From positions 1 through 23,302 of the forward strand of contig JAURNB010000192.1 in the NCBI GenBank assembly GCA_030830415.1: 23,302 bases of DNA, read 5' to 3'. The notes below the pieces were generated by a model. That model saw only the letters and a list, made by a program, of their open reading frames with translations. It did no database searches and was not told where the DNA came from. The translations under genes were made by a program, and so were the position numbers. This stretch comes from Acidimicrobiales bacterium. Its GTDB lineage: Bacteria; Actinomycetota; Acidimicrobiia; Acidimicrobiales; Ilumatobacteraceae. This document shows, in pieces, positions 15,689 through 22,809 of the stretch (position 1 is the stretch's first letter; every line of letters begins with the position of its first letter).

Positions 15689-16846
15689 TCAGGCTTCCTT
15701 CACTGCACCGCTAGCAACGAGCGCGTCGATATCTGCAGCAGCGAAGCCACAGATTTCAAGCACTTCGCGCGTGTGCTGTCCAGCGTGCGCTGGCGTCAAC
15801 GTGAGTTCACTTTGTGTACGAGAAAACCGCGGAGCAGGAGAAGGCTGCATGACGCCACCATGCTCAACAAATGTTTTGCGTTCAACGTTGTGCGGGTGCT
15901 GAGCGGCTTGGCTCATGGTGAGCACAGGAGCAAAACACACGTCGGTTGCTTCCATAATGTCGCACCACTCACGCTGTGTTTTCGCCACAAACACTTCCGC
16001 AAGGCGAGCCTTCAAATGAGGCCACTGTGACTTATCCATTTGCTTTGCAAACTCAGCATCACCCTCTAGACCAGTGAGACGCATGAGTTCTGCGTAGAAC
16101 TGTGGCTCAATGGAACCAAGTGAAATGTATTCACCGTCTTTGCACTTGTACACGTCGTAAAAGTGTGCGCCAGTGTCGAGCAGGTTTGTTCCTGGCTCAT
16201 TTTCATTGAACATTCCAACATTTTTCATTGCCCAGAACATGGTCATAAGCACCGCAGTGCCATCGACCATTGCGGTGTCCACTACTTGACCTTTGCCACT
16301 TTTTTGAGCTTCCAACAATGCAGCGACGACGCCGAGTGCGAGAAACATGCCACCGCCGCCAAAGTCGCCCACCATGTTGAGTGGAGGCGTAGGAGTTTCA
16401 CCAGCACGCCCGAAGTGCTTCAAAGCACCAGCAAGTGAGATGTAGTTGATGTCGTGACCAGCAGCTGGGCCATACATACCGTTTTGACCCCAACCCGTCA
16501 TACGGCCAAAGACCACTTTCGGATTGCGTGCCAAACATACATCGGGCCCGATTCCTAAACGCTCCATTACTCCTGGACGAAAACCTTCGATAATTGCGTC
16601 GGCCCCTTCAACAAGTGTCAACAATGTTTCCACTCCTGCAGGGTTCTTCAAGTCGATGGCAATGTTGCGACGACCGCGCAACAAAATATCGAAGTGAGGA
16701 GTTTCTGGCGCTGGTCCGCGTACCGACTGTGCACGCTCAACACGAATCACCTCGGCGCCAAGATCTGACAACAACATTGCAGCGAAAGGACCTGGCCCAA
16801 TTCCTGCAATTTCAATGACCCGATAACCGCTCAGTGGACCAGCCAT
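15689..16846 (-). CDS. mcr: Alpha-methylacyl-CoA racemase (CaiB/BaiF CoA-transferase family III fold)
   Basis: The enzyme epimerises the 2-methyl centre of branched acyl-CoA thioesters before beta-oxidation. The start MAGPLSGYRVIEIAGIGPGP and stretches RMTGWGQNGMYG, AGHDINYISLAG, VGDFGGGGMF and GSIEPQFYAEL match mycobacterial MCR as I recall it. Catalytic residues by that alignment are His131 (GHDINY), Asp161 (GDFGGG) and Glu247 (IEPQF). Length 385 fits. A ribosome site AAGGA lies about 9 nt before the ATG. The next gene starts 3 nt after its stop. A role in degrading methyl-branched or sterol-side-chain acyl-CoA is inference; no other steroid genes are nearby. Confidence 0.93.
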   Translation of the reverse strand: MAGPLSGYRVIEIAGIGPGPFAAMLLSDLGAEVIRVERAQSVRGPAPETPHFDILLRGRRNIAIDLKNPAGVETLLTLVEGADAIIEGFRPGVMERLGIGPDVCLARNPKVVFGRMTGWGQNGMYGPAAGHDINYISLAGALKHFGRAGETPTPPLNMVGDFGGGGMFLALGVVAALLEAQKSGKGQVVDTAMVDGTAVLMTMFWAMKNVGMFNENEPGTNLLDTGAHFYDVYKCKDGEYISLGSIEPQFYAELMRLTGLEGDAEFAKQMDKSQWPHLKARLAEVFVAKTQREWCDIMEATDVCFAPVLTMSQAAQHPHNVERKTFVEHGGVMQPSPAPRFSRTQSELTLTPAHAGQHTREVLEICGFAAADIDALVASGAVKEA

Positions 16847-16887
16847 AATTCCATTCCTTCTTCTATGAGTTGTTGATGTAAGTGGTG

Positions 16888-17766
16888 TTAGACGCGAGCA
16901 GTTAACTCGAGAAATTCAGAGACATATCGTGGCCACAATGCCTCGGGAAGATCGTGACCCATGTCTTCGAGCATGACGAGCTTTGCACCAGGAATAATTG
17001 CCGCTGTGCGTTCTCCGCCATCGGGCGCGATGAGCGTGTCGTCGAGGCCGTGCAACACGAGTGTTGGCATGGTGAGTTTCGCTAAGCCTTCGGTGCGGCG
17101 CCCGCTGGCATAAATTGCCGCAAGTTGACGCGGCCCACCTTCGGGGTAAAAGCTGCGATCGAAATCGACTGCGGCTTGTGCACGCGTACGTTGAGCATCG
17201 CGATATTTCTTGGAATGCCATACCAACCATGATGCTGAGGAATCTAGGTATTCTTCTCGCGAAGTAGGCGGAGGTGTGAAAAATGATTCCATTGCCTCTG
17301 GCGTGGGTTGACCCACTTCTGGCTCTCCGGGTTGCGACATGACCGAGGTGAGCGACAACACGCGATGCGTATGTTCAATAGCAACCGTCTGAGCAATCAT
17401 TCCACCCATCGATGCTCCCATGACATGAGCTTGCTCAATGCCAAGCCCGTCGAGCACTCCCATGGCATCGGCTGCCATGTGCGAGAGCGTGTAAGGAACT
17501 TCAGGAATGGGTTCTTCCATGAGCGCAGCTGTGATGACCGCAGTGGTGTCGACTACAACCCCATCGAGTTTGGTCGACAGCCCACAATCGCGGTTGTCGA
17601 AGCGGATGACATGAAAATTCTGTGCTGCAAAAAGTTTGCACAAATTTTCATGCCACGAGGTGAGCTGTGCCGAGAAACCCGAGATGAGAAGCAGAGCAGG
17701 GTCGGTTGGGCTACCAAAGGTCTCGTATTCAATGTTGATACCTGTTGGAAGTGAAAGTTGTGGCAC
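16888..17766 (-). CDS. Alpha/beta hydrolase
   Basis: The 292-residue protein has the alpha/beta-hydrolase order: the oxyanion-hole stretch LLISGFSAQLTSW, the nucleophile elbow GASMGG (Ser119), a late acid in HGLDDTLI (Asp242 or Asp243) and the base in EDMGHDLP (His271). No signal peptide is visible, so it is probably cytosolic. It resembles esterase-type hydrolases such as LipG/RdmC-like proteins of actinobacteria, but the substrate is unknown. The GTG start at 17766 has TAGAGT 6 nt upstream, placed between the aldo/keto reductase stop and this start, which suggests a separate leaderless promoter. Confidence 0.92.
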   Translation of the reverse strand: MPQLSLPTGINIEYETFGSPTDPALLLISGFSAQLTSWHENLCKLFAAQNFHVIRFDNRDCGLSTKLDGVVVDTTAVITAALMEEPIPEVPYTLSHMAADAMGVLDGLGIEQAHVMGASMGGMIAQTVAIEHTHRVLSLTSVMSQPGEPEVGQPTPEAMESFFTPPPTSREEYLDSSASWLVWHSKKYRDAQRTRAQAAVDFDRSFYPEGGPRQLAAIYASGRRTEGLAKLTMPTLVLHGLDDTLIAPDGGERTAAIIPGAKLVMLEDMGHDLPEALWPRYVSEFLELTARV

Positions 17767-17772
17767 TTGCCC

Positions 17773-17778
17773 ACTCTA
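17773..17778 (-). promoter_or_regulatory. Candidate -10 (TAGAGT) for the alpha/beta hydrolase
   Basis: TAGAGT, identical to the hexamer before rpmB, fills the bases directly after the aldo/keto reductase stop codon (17779-17781) and ends 6 nt before the GTG start at 17766. Confidence 0.5.
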
Positions 17779-18819
17779 CTAGCGGCGGTTTTCCGCGCGT
17801 AATGCGGGCGTCTCCCAACGAGCCTCATCGGGCGCAACCGTTGTTCCCGGCGCCACCAGGGCATCAATCCGGTCGAGAACTGCTGAGCTCAGCACCACCT
17901 CATCGGCACCCAGAACCGTGGTGAGATGCTCCATAATGCGTGGGCCAATAATGGCGCTGGTGACCCCGGGGTGATGCAGCACCCAGGCCAATGACAATTG
18001 AGCCAACGTGACGCCTACTTCGTCGGCAATGAGCACGAGTTCTTCAACAAGGTTCATCTTCCTCAGGTTTGCAGGGTCGCTCACATCGAAACGTGCAGGA
18101 GCACGCTGAGCGCGACCTTCATTGCGTTGAGCCGCATTTGCGCGATACACGCCAGACAACCACCCGCCATTGAGTGGGCTCCACACCAGTGTTCCCATAT
18201 TCAACTTTTGACACGTCGGCAAAAGATCACGCTCAATCCACCGCACGAAAATGCTGTACGGGGGTTGCTCGGTGCTGAAAGGAATGTATCGATGGTCGCT
18301 AGCAACCCAAGCGGCCTCCATGAGGTGTTCTGCAGGAAACGTGGAAGTACCAAAGGCGCGAATCTTTCCCTGATGCACGAGATCATTGAGTGCCGAGAGT
18401 GACTCTTCAATGGGCACATTTGGGTCGGGGCGATGCAGTTGATACAAGTCGATGTAGTCGGTATTGAGTCGGCGCAAACTGTCGTCGCATGACTTCACAA
18501 TGTGGCGCCGGCTATTGCCCCAGGTATTAGGTTCGCGATCTACAGCAAATGGGCCGCCTTCAATGGGAAAGTGACACTTGGTTGCCAAAATAACTTTGTC
18601 ACGACGCCCACCGGCAAGTGCTTTTCCCGTAATGACTTCGCTTTCACCTGCGGAATACACATCGGCAGTATCGACAAAGTTGATGCCTTCATCTAGAGCA
18701 CGATGCACAATGCGCACGCATTCGTCGTGGTCGCTATTTCCCCACGACCCAAACATCATGTTGCCCAAGCACAAAGGCGAAACGAGCATTCCGGTACGAC
18801 CAAGCGGAGAGTATTTCAT
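17779..18819 (-). CDS. Aldo/keto reductase
   Basis: This NAD(P)H-dependent oxidoreductase family has a TIM barrel. The start MKYSPLGRTGMLVSPLCLGN is typical. The catalytic tetrad can be placed at Asp50 and Tyr55 (FVDTADVYSAG), Lys81 (LATKCHF) and His129 (YQLHRPDP). The stretch GVTSAIIGPRIMEHL near the end matches the cofactor-phosphate-binding region. Length is 346. The substrate is unknown. The ATG is preceded at 6 nt by TAGTTT, in the 27-bp gap after the metal-receptor-like gene, so it may have its own leaderless transcript. Confidence 0.94.
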   Translation of the reverse strand: MKYSPLGRTGMLVSPLCLGNMMFGSWGNSDHDECVRIVHRALDEGINFVDTADVYSAGESEVITGKALAGGRRDKVILATKCHFPIEGGPFAVDREPNTWGNSRRHIVKSCDDSLRRLNTDYIDLYQLHRPDPNVPIEESLSALNDLVHQGKIRAFGTSTFPAEHLMEAAWVASDHRYIPFSTEQPPYSIFVRWIERDLLPTCQKLNMGTLVWSPLNGGWLSGVYRANAAQRNEGRAQRAPARFDVSDPANLRKMNLVEELVLIADEVGVTLAQLSLAWVLHHPGVTSAIIGPRIMEHLTTVLGADEVVLSSAVLDRIDALVAPGTTVAPDEARWETPALRAENRR

Positions 18820-18825
18820 CTCTTC

Positions 18826-18831
18826 AAACTA
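18826..18831 (-). promoter_or_regulatory. Candidate -10 (TAGTTT) for the aldo/keto reductase
   Basis: TAGTTT ends 6 nt before the ATG at 18819. GAAGAG between them resembles a Shine-Dalgarno but touches the ATG, too close to work normally. GTTTGT 17 nt further upstream is a weak -35 candidate. Confidence 0.45.
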
Positions 18832-18846
18832 CAAGGTGTGGTGCTT

Positions 18847-19530
18847 CTACAAACGAGCGAGGTCTTTGCCTAATCGAGCGAGCGCGTCATTTGTGCGAGC
18901 TCCCCACCAGAAAAGGTCTTTGCCGTCAATAATGCGTACATCGGAAATACCTGTACGTTCTTGCACTTCGGCAATATGGCGCTCGGCAAACACGTAAGGC
19001 TCAGTTGGCAATAAAACCATCTGCGCGGCAAGACCGGCTAGATCATCATCGCTGAGTGTGGGATACGCGTCGGGAGAATCGGGTTGAAAAACATGAATGC
19101 CAAGGCACTTCAACAAGGTGGCACCATAGGTTTTTTCGCTGATGGTCATCCATGGCCGACGCCAAATAGGAACAAAAGCAATACTGCGCGGTTCTTGCTC
19201 AACTCGTTCGCTGAGTTCAAGTGTTGGCCCACCAACGAGGTCTGACAATCGCTGCATTTCACGTGGCACATCGTGCACCGACACCACATGCAGGTCACAC
19301 ACTGTTATGCCCTGCGCAATGAGAGCCTCGGCATCTTCTTTTCGATTCTCTTCACGATCAACAACCACAAGGTCGGGCTGCAACGCAAAGATGGAGGCAA
19401 TGTCGGGGTCTTTGGTTCCCCCTACATGACGCAGAGAGGGTTGTTCACAAAACCGAGTGCAGGCAGTGGGTTCAATATTCCATGCCAGCAATGTTTCCGT
19501 CACAGACGGAACAAGGCTCACTATTTTCAT
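18847..19530 (-). CDS. Helical-backbone metal receptor-like (BtuF/TroA fold) protein, cytosolic
   Basis: The protein starts MKIVSLVPSVTETLLAWNIE, the N-terminus seen in cobalamin/iron-siderophore binding proteins of the BtuF type, and continues with GTKDPDIASIFALQPDLVVV, another hallmark. Length 227 is short for the family. There is no signal peptide or lipobox, and no ABC permease or ATPase is nearby, so it is probably not a transport receptor. It may bind a corrinoid or metal complex in the cytosol; that is inference. The ATG overlaps the stop of the PH-domain gene in ATGA, so the two are translationally coupled. Confidence 0.85.
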   Translation of the reverse strand: MKIVSLVPSVTETLLAWNIEPTACTRFCEQPSLRHVGGTKDPDIASIFALQPDLVVVDREENRKEDAEALIAQGITVCDLHVVSVHDVPREMQRLSDLVGGPTLELSERVEQEPRSIAFVPIWRRPWMTISEKTYGATLLKCLGIHVFQPDSPDAYPTLSDDDLAGLAAQMVLLPTEPYVFAERHIAEVQERTGISDVRIIDGKDLFWWGARTNDALARLGKDLARL

Positions 19531-20135
19531 GAACCAATAATCTTGCTTTTTTCTTTATCGAATTCTTCACGGGTAATTGCACCGCGGTGCAGCAAACCTT
19601 CAAGTTTTTCTAATTGAGTTGCTACGTCATTCGCGTGCGTTCCGGTTCGACCATCCATGCGGAACTGCACTTGTTCGAGCATCATTTTTTTCACAATTTG
19701 AGGCCGTTGAATATCGGAGAATCGCTGCTGCCCATCTTGGCCGCCAGATTCAATGAGCAAGTCTCCTGCGCCAAGTATGCGCTCAATGATGCTCTGGTTG
19801 AAGTTCACATTGTTCACACGCTCAAGAGGAATTTCAATACCCTGTTTCGAAAAGAAACCACTCTGATAAATGACGCGGTAGTTAGTGACAGCAAAATGCG
19901 TATTGCGCCACAAGAGGTATTTCCAAATGACCCAGAGGACCGTGATGGCAAATACACCTGCCGACACTTTGGGAAGAAAGTTCCAAAACCCGCCATCAAT
20001 TTTTGTCGCGATAAATATTTCGGCGATGGTGACGGGAATAAGCACCCCTACAGACCCAGCGAAATACCACCAATGGGGGTGGATGTCGAGAACAATTTCT
20101 TCGTTCTGGTTCAGCGCGTCTTGTGGCAATGGCAT
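19527..20135 (-). CDS. Membrane protein with bacterial PH domain and C-terminal SHOCT motif
   Basis: The 202-residue protein has two membrane helices (about 23-44 and 56-76), a bacterial PH domain (about 78-150: FAVTNYRVIYQSGFFSKQG, then IPLERVNNVNFNQSIIERIL) and a C-terminal SHOCT segment (about 171-200: LEKLEGLLHRGAITREEFDKEKSKI). These parts are common in actinobacterial YdbT/YdbS-like proteins. PH domains of this type are thought to scaffold at the membrane; no exact role is known. The ATG has TATTGT 6 nt upstream and lies divergent from uvrD. Its stop overlaps the next gene in ATGA. Confidence 0.9.
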   Translation of the reverse strand: MPLPQDALNQNEEIVLDIHPHWWYFAGSVGVLIPVTIAEIFIATKIDGGFWNFLPKVSAGVFAITVLWVIWKYLLWRNTHFAVTNYRVIYQSGFFSKQGIEIPLERVNNVNFNQSIIERILGAGDLLIESGGQDGQQRFSDIQRPQIVKKMMLEQVQFRMDGRTGTHANDVATQLEKLEGLLHRGAITREEFDKEKSKIIGS

Positions 20136-20141
20136 CTCCCC

Positions 20142-20147
20142 ACAATA
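20142..20147 (-). promoter_or_regulatory. Candidate -10 (TATTGT) for the PH-domain gene
   Basis: TATTGT ends 6 nt before the ATG at 20135, the spacing of a leaderless transcript. GGGGAG directly abuts the ATG, too close for a normal ribosome site. Confidence 0.5.
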
Positions 20148-20155
20148 GTGAAGTT

Positions 20156-20167
20156 TTTGCCGGCAAA
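20156..20167. repeat. 12-bp perfect palindrome TTTGCCGGCAAA in divergent promoter region
   Basis: The sequence is its own reverse complement and lies between the -10 candidates of the PH-domain gene and uvrD, about where a -35 for the PH gene would be. It could be an operator or chance; no regulator is identified. Confidence 0.35.
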
Positions 20168-20201
20168 GCCTCTCTTGTCGCCCTCTGTGCCACCCAACCT
20201 C

Positions 20202-20207
20202 TATCGT
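20202..20207 (+). promoter_or_regulatory. Candidate -10 (TATCGT) for the UvrD-like helicase
   Basis: TATCGT is followed by exactly 7 nt and then the ATG at 20215. The placement supports that ATG as the start over the in-frame GTG at 20206, which would lie inside this hexamer. TTGTCG at 20175-20180 is 21 nt upstream, longer than usual for a -35. Confidence 0.5.
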
Positions 20208-20214
20208 GAAGGCA

Positions 20215-22089
20215 ATGCCCCCTTCGTCGCTCCTCTATGCCTTAGACGCTGAACAGCACCAGGCGGTCACCGCCCCTGCCGATGCTGTCATCGTGCTTGC
20301 AGGCGCGGGGTCGGGCAAAACAACTGTTCTCACCCAGCGCATCGACTACCGCATCGACAACGCCACCGCCGATGCCGAGCACACACTCGCCATCACCTTC
20401 ACTCGTGAAGCCGCTGCCCAACTCCGACGCCGCACTCCTCGTGGCATACATACCGGTACTTTTCACGCCATTGCCTTTGCTCTCTTGCGCCAGCGCTACA
20501 CCGACCAAGGTCGCCCGCTGCCCACAGTGCTCACCAACCGCTACGGCATTGTCAATGAATCCATCAAGTTCATTCGCTCGCGCGTCAGCATCAATGAGGC
20601 ACTCGGTGAACTGGAATGGCTACAAGCCAGAGCATTAACGCCGCAGGCATACACCGCAGCTGCAACTGCCGCTAAACGCACCACTACCGCTAAGCCAGAA
20701 GATCTTGAAAAGGTCTTTTCTGAATACGAAAAAACAAAAATCAAACGTGGTGTAGTTGACTTGGGCGACCTTCTCTCGCGTACCACACACGACATTGCCA
20801 ACGATTTCGATTACGCCGAAGCAACAAGGTGGCGATACAGGCATCTCCTTGTCGACGAAGCACAAGACATGAACCCGCAACAATTTGCATTCTTTTCAGC
20901 ATTACGCGGCAAAAACCGCGATGTCTTTGTTGTCGGCGACCCATTGCAATCTATTTATGGCTGGAACGGTGCCGAGCCTTCACTTTTCGACACTCTGCCC
21001 GAAAAACTCGGTGGCGCCCACATCGTGCACTTGGTGAACAACTATCGCTGCTCGCCTGTCATTGTTGCCGCTGGCTTGCATGTTCTCACCAACAACGGCA
21101 TTCCTGCAACGGCACGTTCCACCAAACTCGATGGCGATGCCATCACCGTTCAGGGCTACGCCAACGAGCACGACGAAGCAAATGGCATTGCACTGCTAGC
21201 CACCCAAGCCCACCGTTCTCTAGCCAGATGGAGCGATATCGCTGTACTTGTGCGCACCAACACTCAACGCGAAATTGTTGCTGGTGCATTGAAGAAACAC
21301 CACATCCCAGTTCTCACACGTGGCCAATCAGCGGTCATTGCTCCCTTGCTCCAAGAAGTAGCTGCACTCACTCATCGCTATGCACTTGCCGACTGGGCGT
21401 TAGAACTCCGCATGGCATCAGATCCCGACTCACCAGAGTTCTTGTTGTCAGAACAGGTCAATGAGTTTCTTCAAGATCACCCCACAGGTGCAGCACATGG
21501 TTCCATGTTCATGTCGTGGCTCTCTACTGTTGGTCAACGCACCAACCTCAGCGAAGACGGCATCGAGTTGCTTACTTTCCACGCTGCCAAAGGTCGCGAG
21601 TGGAATACCGTATTCATTGCCGGGGCAGAACAAGGTTTACTCCCTCACTCTTCTTCACGTACAGCAGCACAAAAAGCCGAAGAAGTGCGCTTGGCCTACG
21701 TTGCCATTACTCGTGCCGCTGAAAAACTCTTTGTTACTCATGCTGCTGAGCGCAATAGCCGCAAAGCGAACCCCAGCAAATACTTTGTCAATCTTCCTTT
21801 GGGTGAAACCACCACAGCGCGCATGCCAGAAGAAATCATGCAGTATGCAAAAGCCGTCAGCGCCGCCACCCCCAAAGGTGCACTGCGCGCATGGCGCAAA
21901 GAACGTGCCCGTCTGCTCAACACCACCGAGGTGGGCATTTGCAACGATGCAACACTGGCCCGGCTCGAAAAAGAGTTGCCTACTTCCCCCGAAGAACTTG
22001 CCTCTATTTTTGGAGCACTCACCGCCGAGTCACTCGCACCCAGCCTCTTGCCGCTACTCGCTCAGTTCACCGCGCCGAATACGAAGTAG
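20215..22089 (+). CDS. UvrD/Rep-family DNA helicase with C-terminal HRDC-like region (UvrD2-like)
   Basis: This is a superfamily 1A helicase, 3'-5' by family, likely in DNA repair. With the start at 20215 it has 624 residues. Visible motifs are Walker A AGAGSGKTT (29-37), VDEAQD (212-217), GDPLQSIYGWNGA (240-252), VNNYRCSP, LTFHAAKGREWNTVF and RLAYVAITRAAEKLFV. The 2B region is short. After the motor, about 535-600 (PEEIMQYAKAVSAATPKGALRAWRKE) looks like an HRDC domain, as in mycobacterial UvrD2. Only two cysteines are present, so no tetracysteine zinc motif exists. ATG at 20215 is chosen over GTG at 20206. Its 3' end overlaps the convergent thioesterase gene by 36 bp. Confidence 0.93.
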   Translation: MPPSSLLYALDAEQHQAVTAPADAVIVLAGAGSGKTTVLTQRIDYRIDNATADAEHTLAITFTREAAAQLRRRTPRGIHTGTFHAIAFALLRQRYTDQGRPLPTVLTNRYGIVNESIKFIRSRVSINEALGELEWLQARALTPQAYTAAATAAKRTTTAKPEDLEKVFSEYEKTKIKRGVVDLGDLLSRTTHDIANDFDYAEATRWRYRHLLVDEAQDMNPQQFAFFSALRGKNRDVFVVGDPLQSIYGWNGAEPSLFDTLPEKLGGAHIVHLVNNYRCSPVIVAAGLHVLTNNGIPATARSTKLDGDAITVQGYANEHDEANGIALLATQAHRSLARWSDIAVLVRTNTQREIVAGALKKHHIPVLTRGQSAVIAPLLQEVAALTHRYALADWALELRMASDPDSPEFLLSEQVNEFLQDHPTGAAHGSMFMSWLSTVGQRTNLSEDGIELLTFHAAKGREWNTVFIAGAEQGLLPHSSSRTAAQKAEEVRLAYVAITRAAEKLFVTHAAERNSRKANPSKYFVNLPLGETTTARMPEEIMQYAKAVSAATPKGALRAWRKERARLLNTTEVGICNDATLARLEKELPTSPEELASIFGALTAESLAPSLLPLLAQFTAPNTK

Positions 22090-22809
22090 ACGCTCAAACA
22101 CCTCGGGTCGCATTGAAATAAAAAGCCCTTCGGCTTCAGCACACTTTGTTTCACCATTCATCAAGGTGGCAACAGTGAAAATCTTGCGGCCTTCTATGCG
22201 GTCAATTCGACCTTCGAAAACAAGGTCGGTATTCAACGGAGTCGGCGAGGAATAGCGCACCGTTAATTGCCCTGTCATTCCAGGGTTCCCCGTCAATGAC
22301 TGAGTAATGCCCAGCACCTCATCAAACGCTGCAGCGATGAATCCGCCGTGTACACACCCAGGAGGACCCTCAAAGACATCGGCAAAACTCACTTTGCCCA
22401 CCACGCGTGCCGTCGAATGCCCTCCCACAACTGGCTGCTGAATTTCAATCACAATGGGTGGCGCGATGGGGTTCATTGAGCCAATGAGCGGGCTGCGATC
22501 GAGAAAAGAACTACCCACTCCGTATGACCCGTCGGCACGTGGTGCTAACGAGGTACCGCTCTTGCCGGCAAAGGGGTACTCACGCATGAGTTGTTCAACT
22601 TCTTGCACTTTTGCGGTGATTTCATTCACCACCTCAATACTCGCCGACAATTTCATGATTGCATCAGACATATTGCGAGCAGCTGCGGCGAGCTGGTCGC
22701 GTGCATTTTCTTCTGCAGACTTCCCCAGCGCGCGCTCGTGAAAACCTTGGAACATTTTCTCTACAGCGTCAGAGCTGAAAGTGCTTGTTTCAAACGACTC
22801 TTCGCTCAC
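22054..22809 (-). CDS. PaaI-type hotdog thioesterase with N-terminal helical extension
   Basis: The C-terminal half (about 125-235) is a 4HBT/PaaI hotdog domain: GPPGCVHGGFIAAAFDEVLG at about 148-167 gives the HGG motif and the acidic Asp163, followed by GQLTVRYSSPTPLNTDLVFEG. These enzymes hydrolyse acyl-CoA thioesters. The first 80 residues are an extra charged helical segment not found in the roughly 140-residue PaaI proteins. The GTG start at 22809 overlaps the exonuclease stop (GTGA), so the genes are coupled. The last 36 bp lie antisense to the end of the UvrD-like gene. The substrate is not known. Confidence 0.9.
   Translation of the reverse strand: MSEESFETSTFSSDAVEKMFQGFHERALGKSAEENARDQLAAAARNMSDAIMKLSASIEVVNEITAKVQEVEQLMREYPFAGKSGTSLAPRADGSYGVGSSFLDRSPLIGSMNPIAPPIVIEIQQPVVGGHSTARVVGKVSFADVFEGPPGCVHGGFIAAAFDEVLGITQSLTGNPGMTGQLTVRYSSPTPLNTDLVFEGRIDRIEGRKIFTVATLMNGETKCAEAEGLFISMRPEVFERLLRIRRGELSE

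Noticed and set aside
15281..16030. Plus-strand reading frame (249 codons) opposite the deacetylase and racemase genes
   Set aside because: It spans two real minus-strand genes and their junction and has no family motif.
18847..19530. Periplasmic BtuF-type binding protein of a cobalamin or siderophore importer
   Set aside because: There is no signal peptide or lipobox, the protein is short, and no permease or ATPase genes lie nearby.
22113..22136. Terminator-like hairpin (AAGCC/GGCTT arms followed by TTTTATTT on the minus strand)
   Set aside because: The stem is only 5 bp and lies inside the thioesterase coding sequence before its stop, so it is most likely a by-product of the codons.
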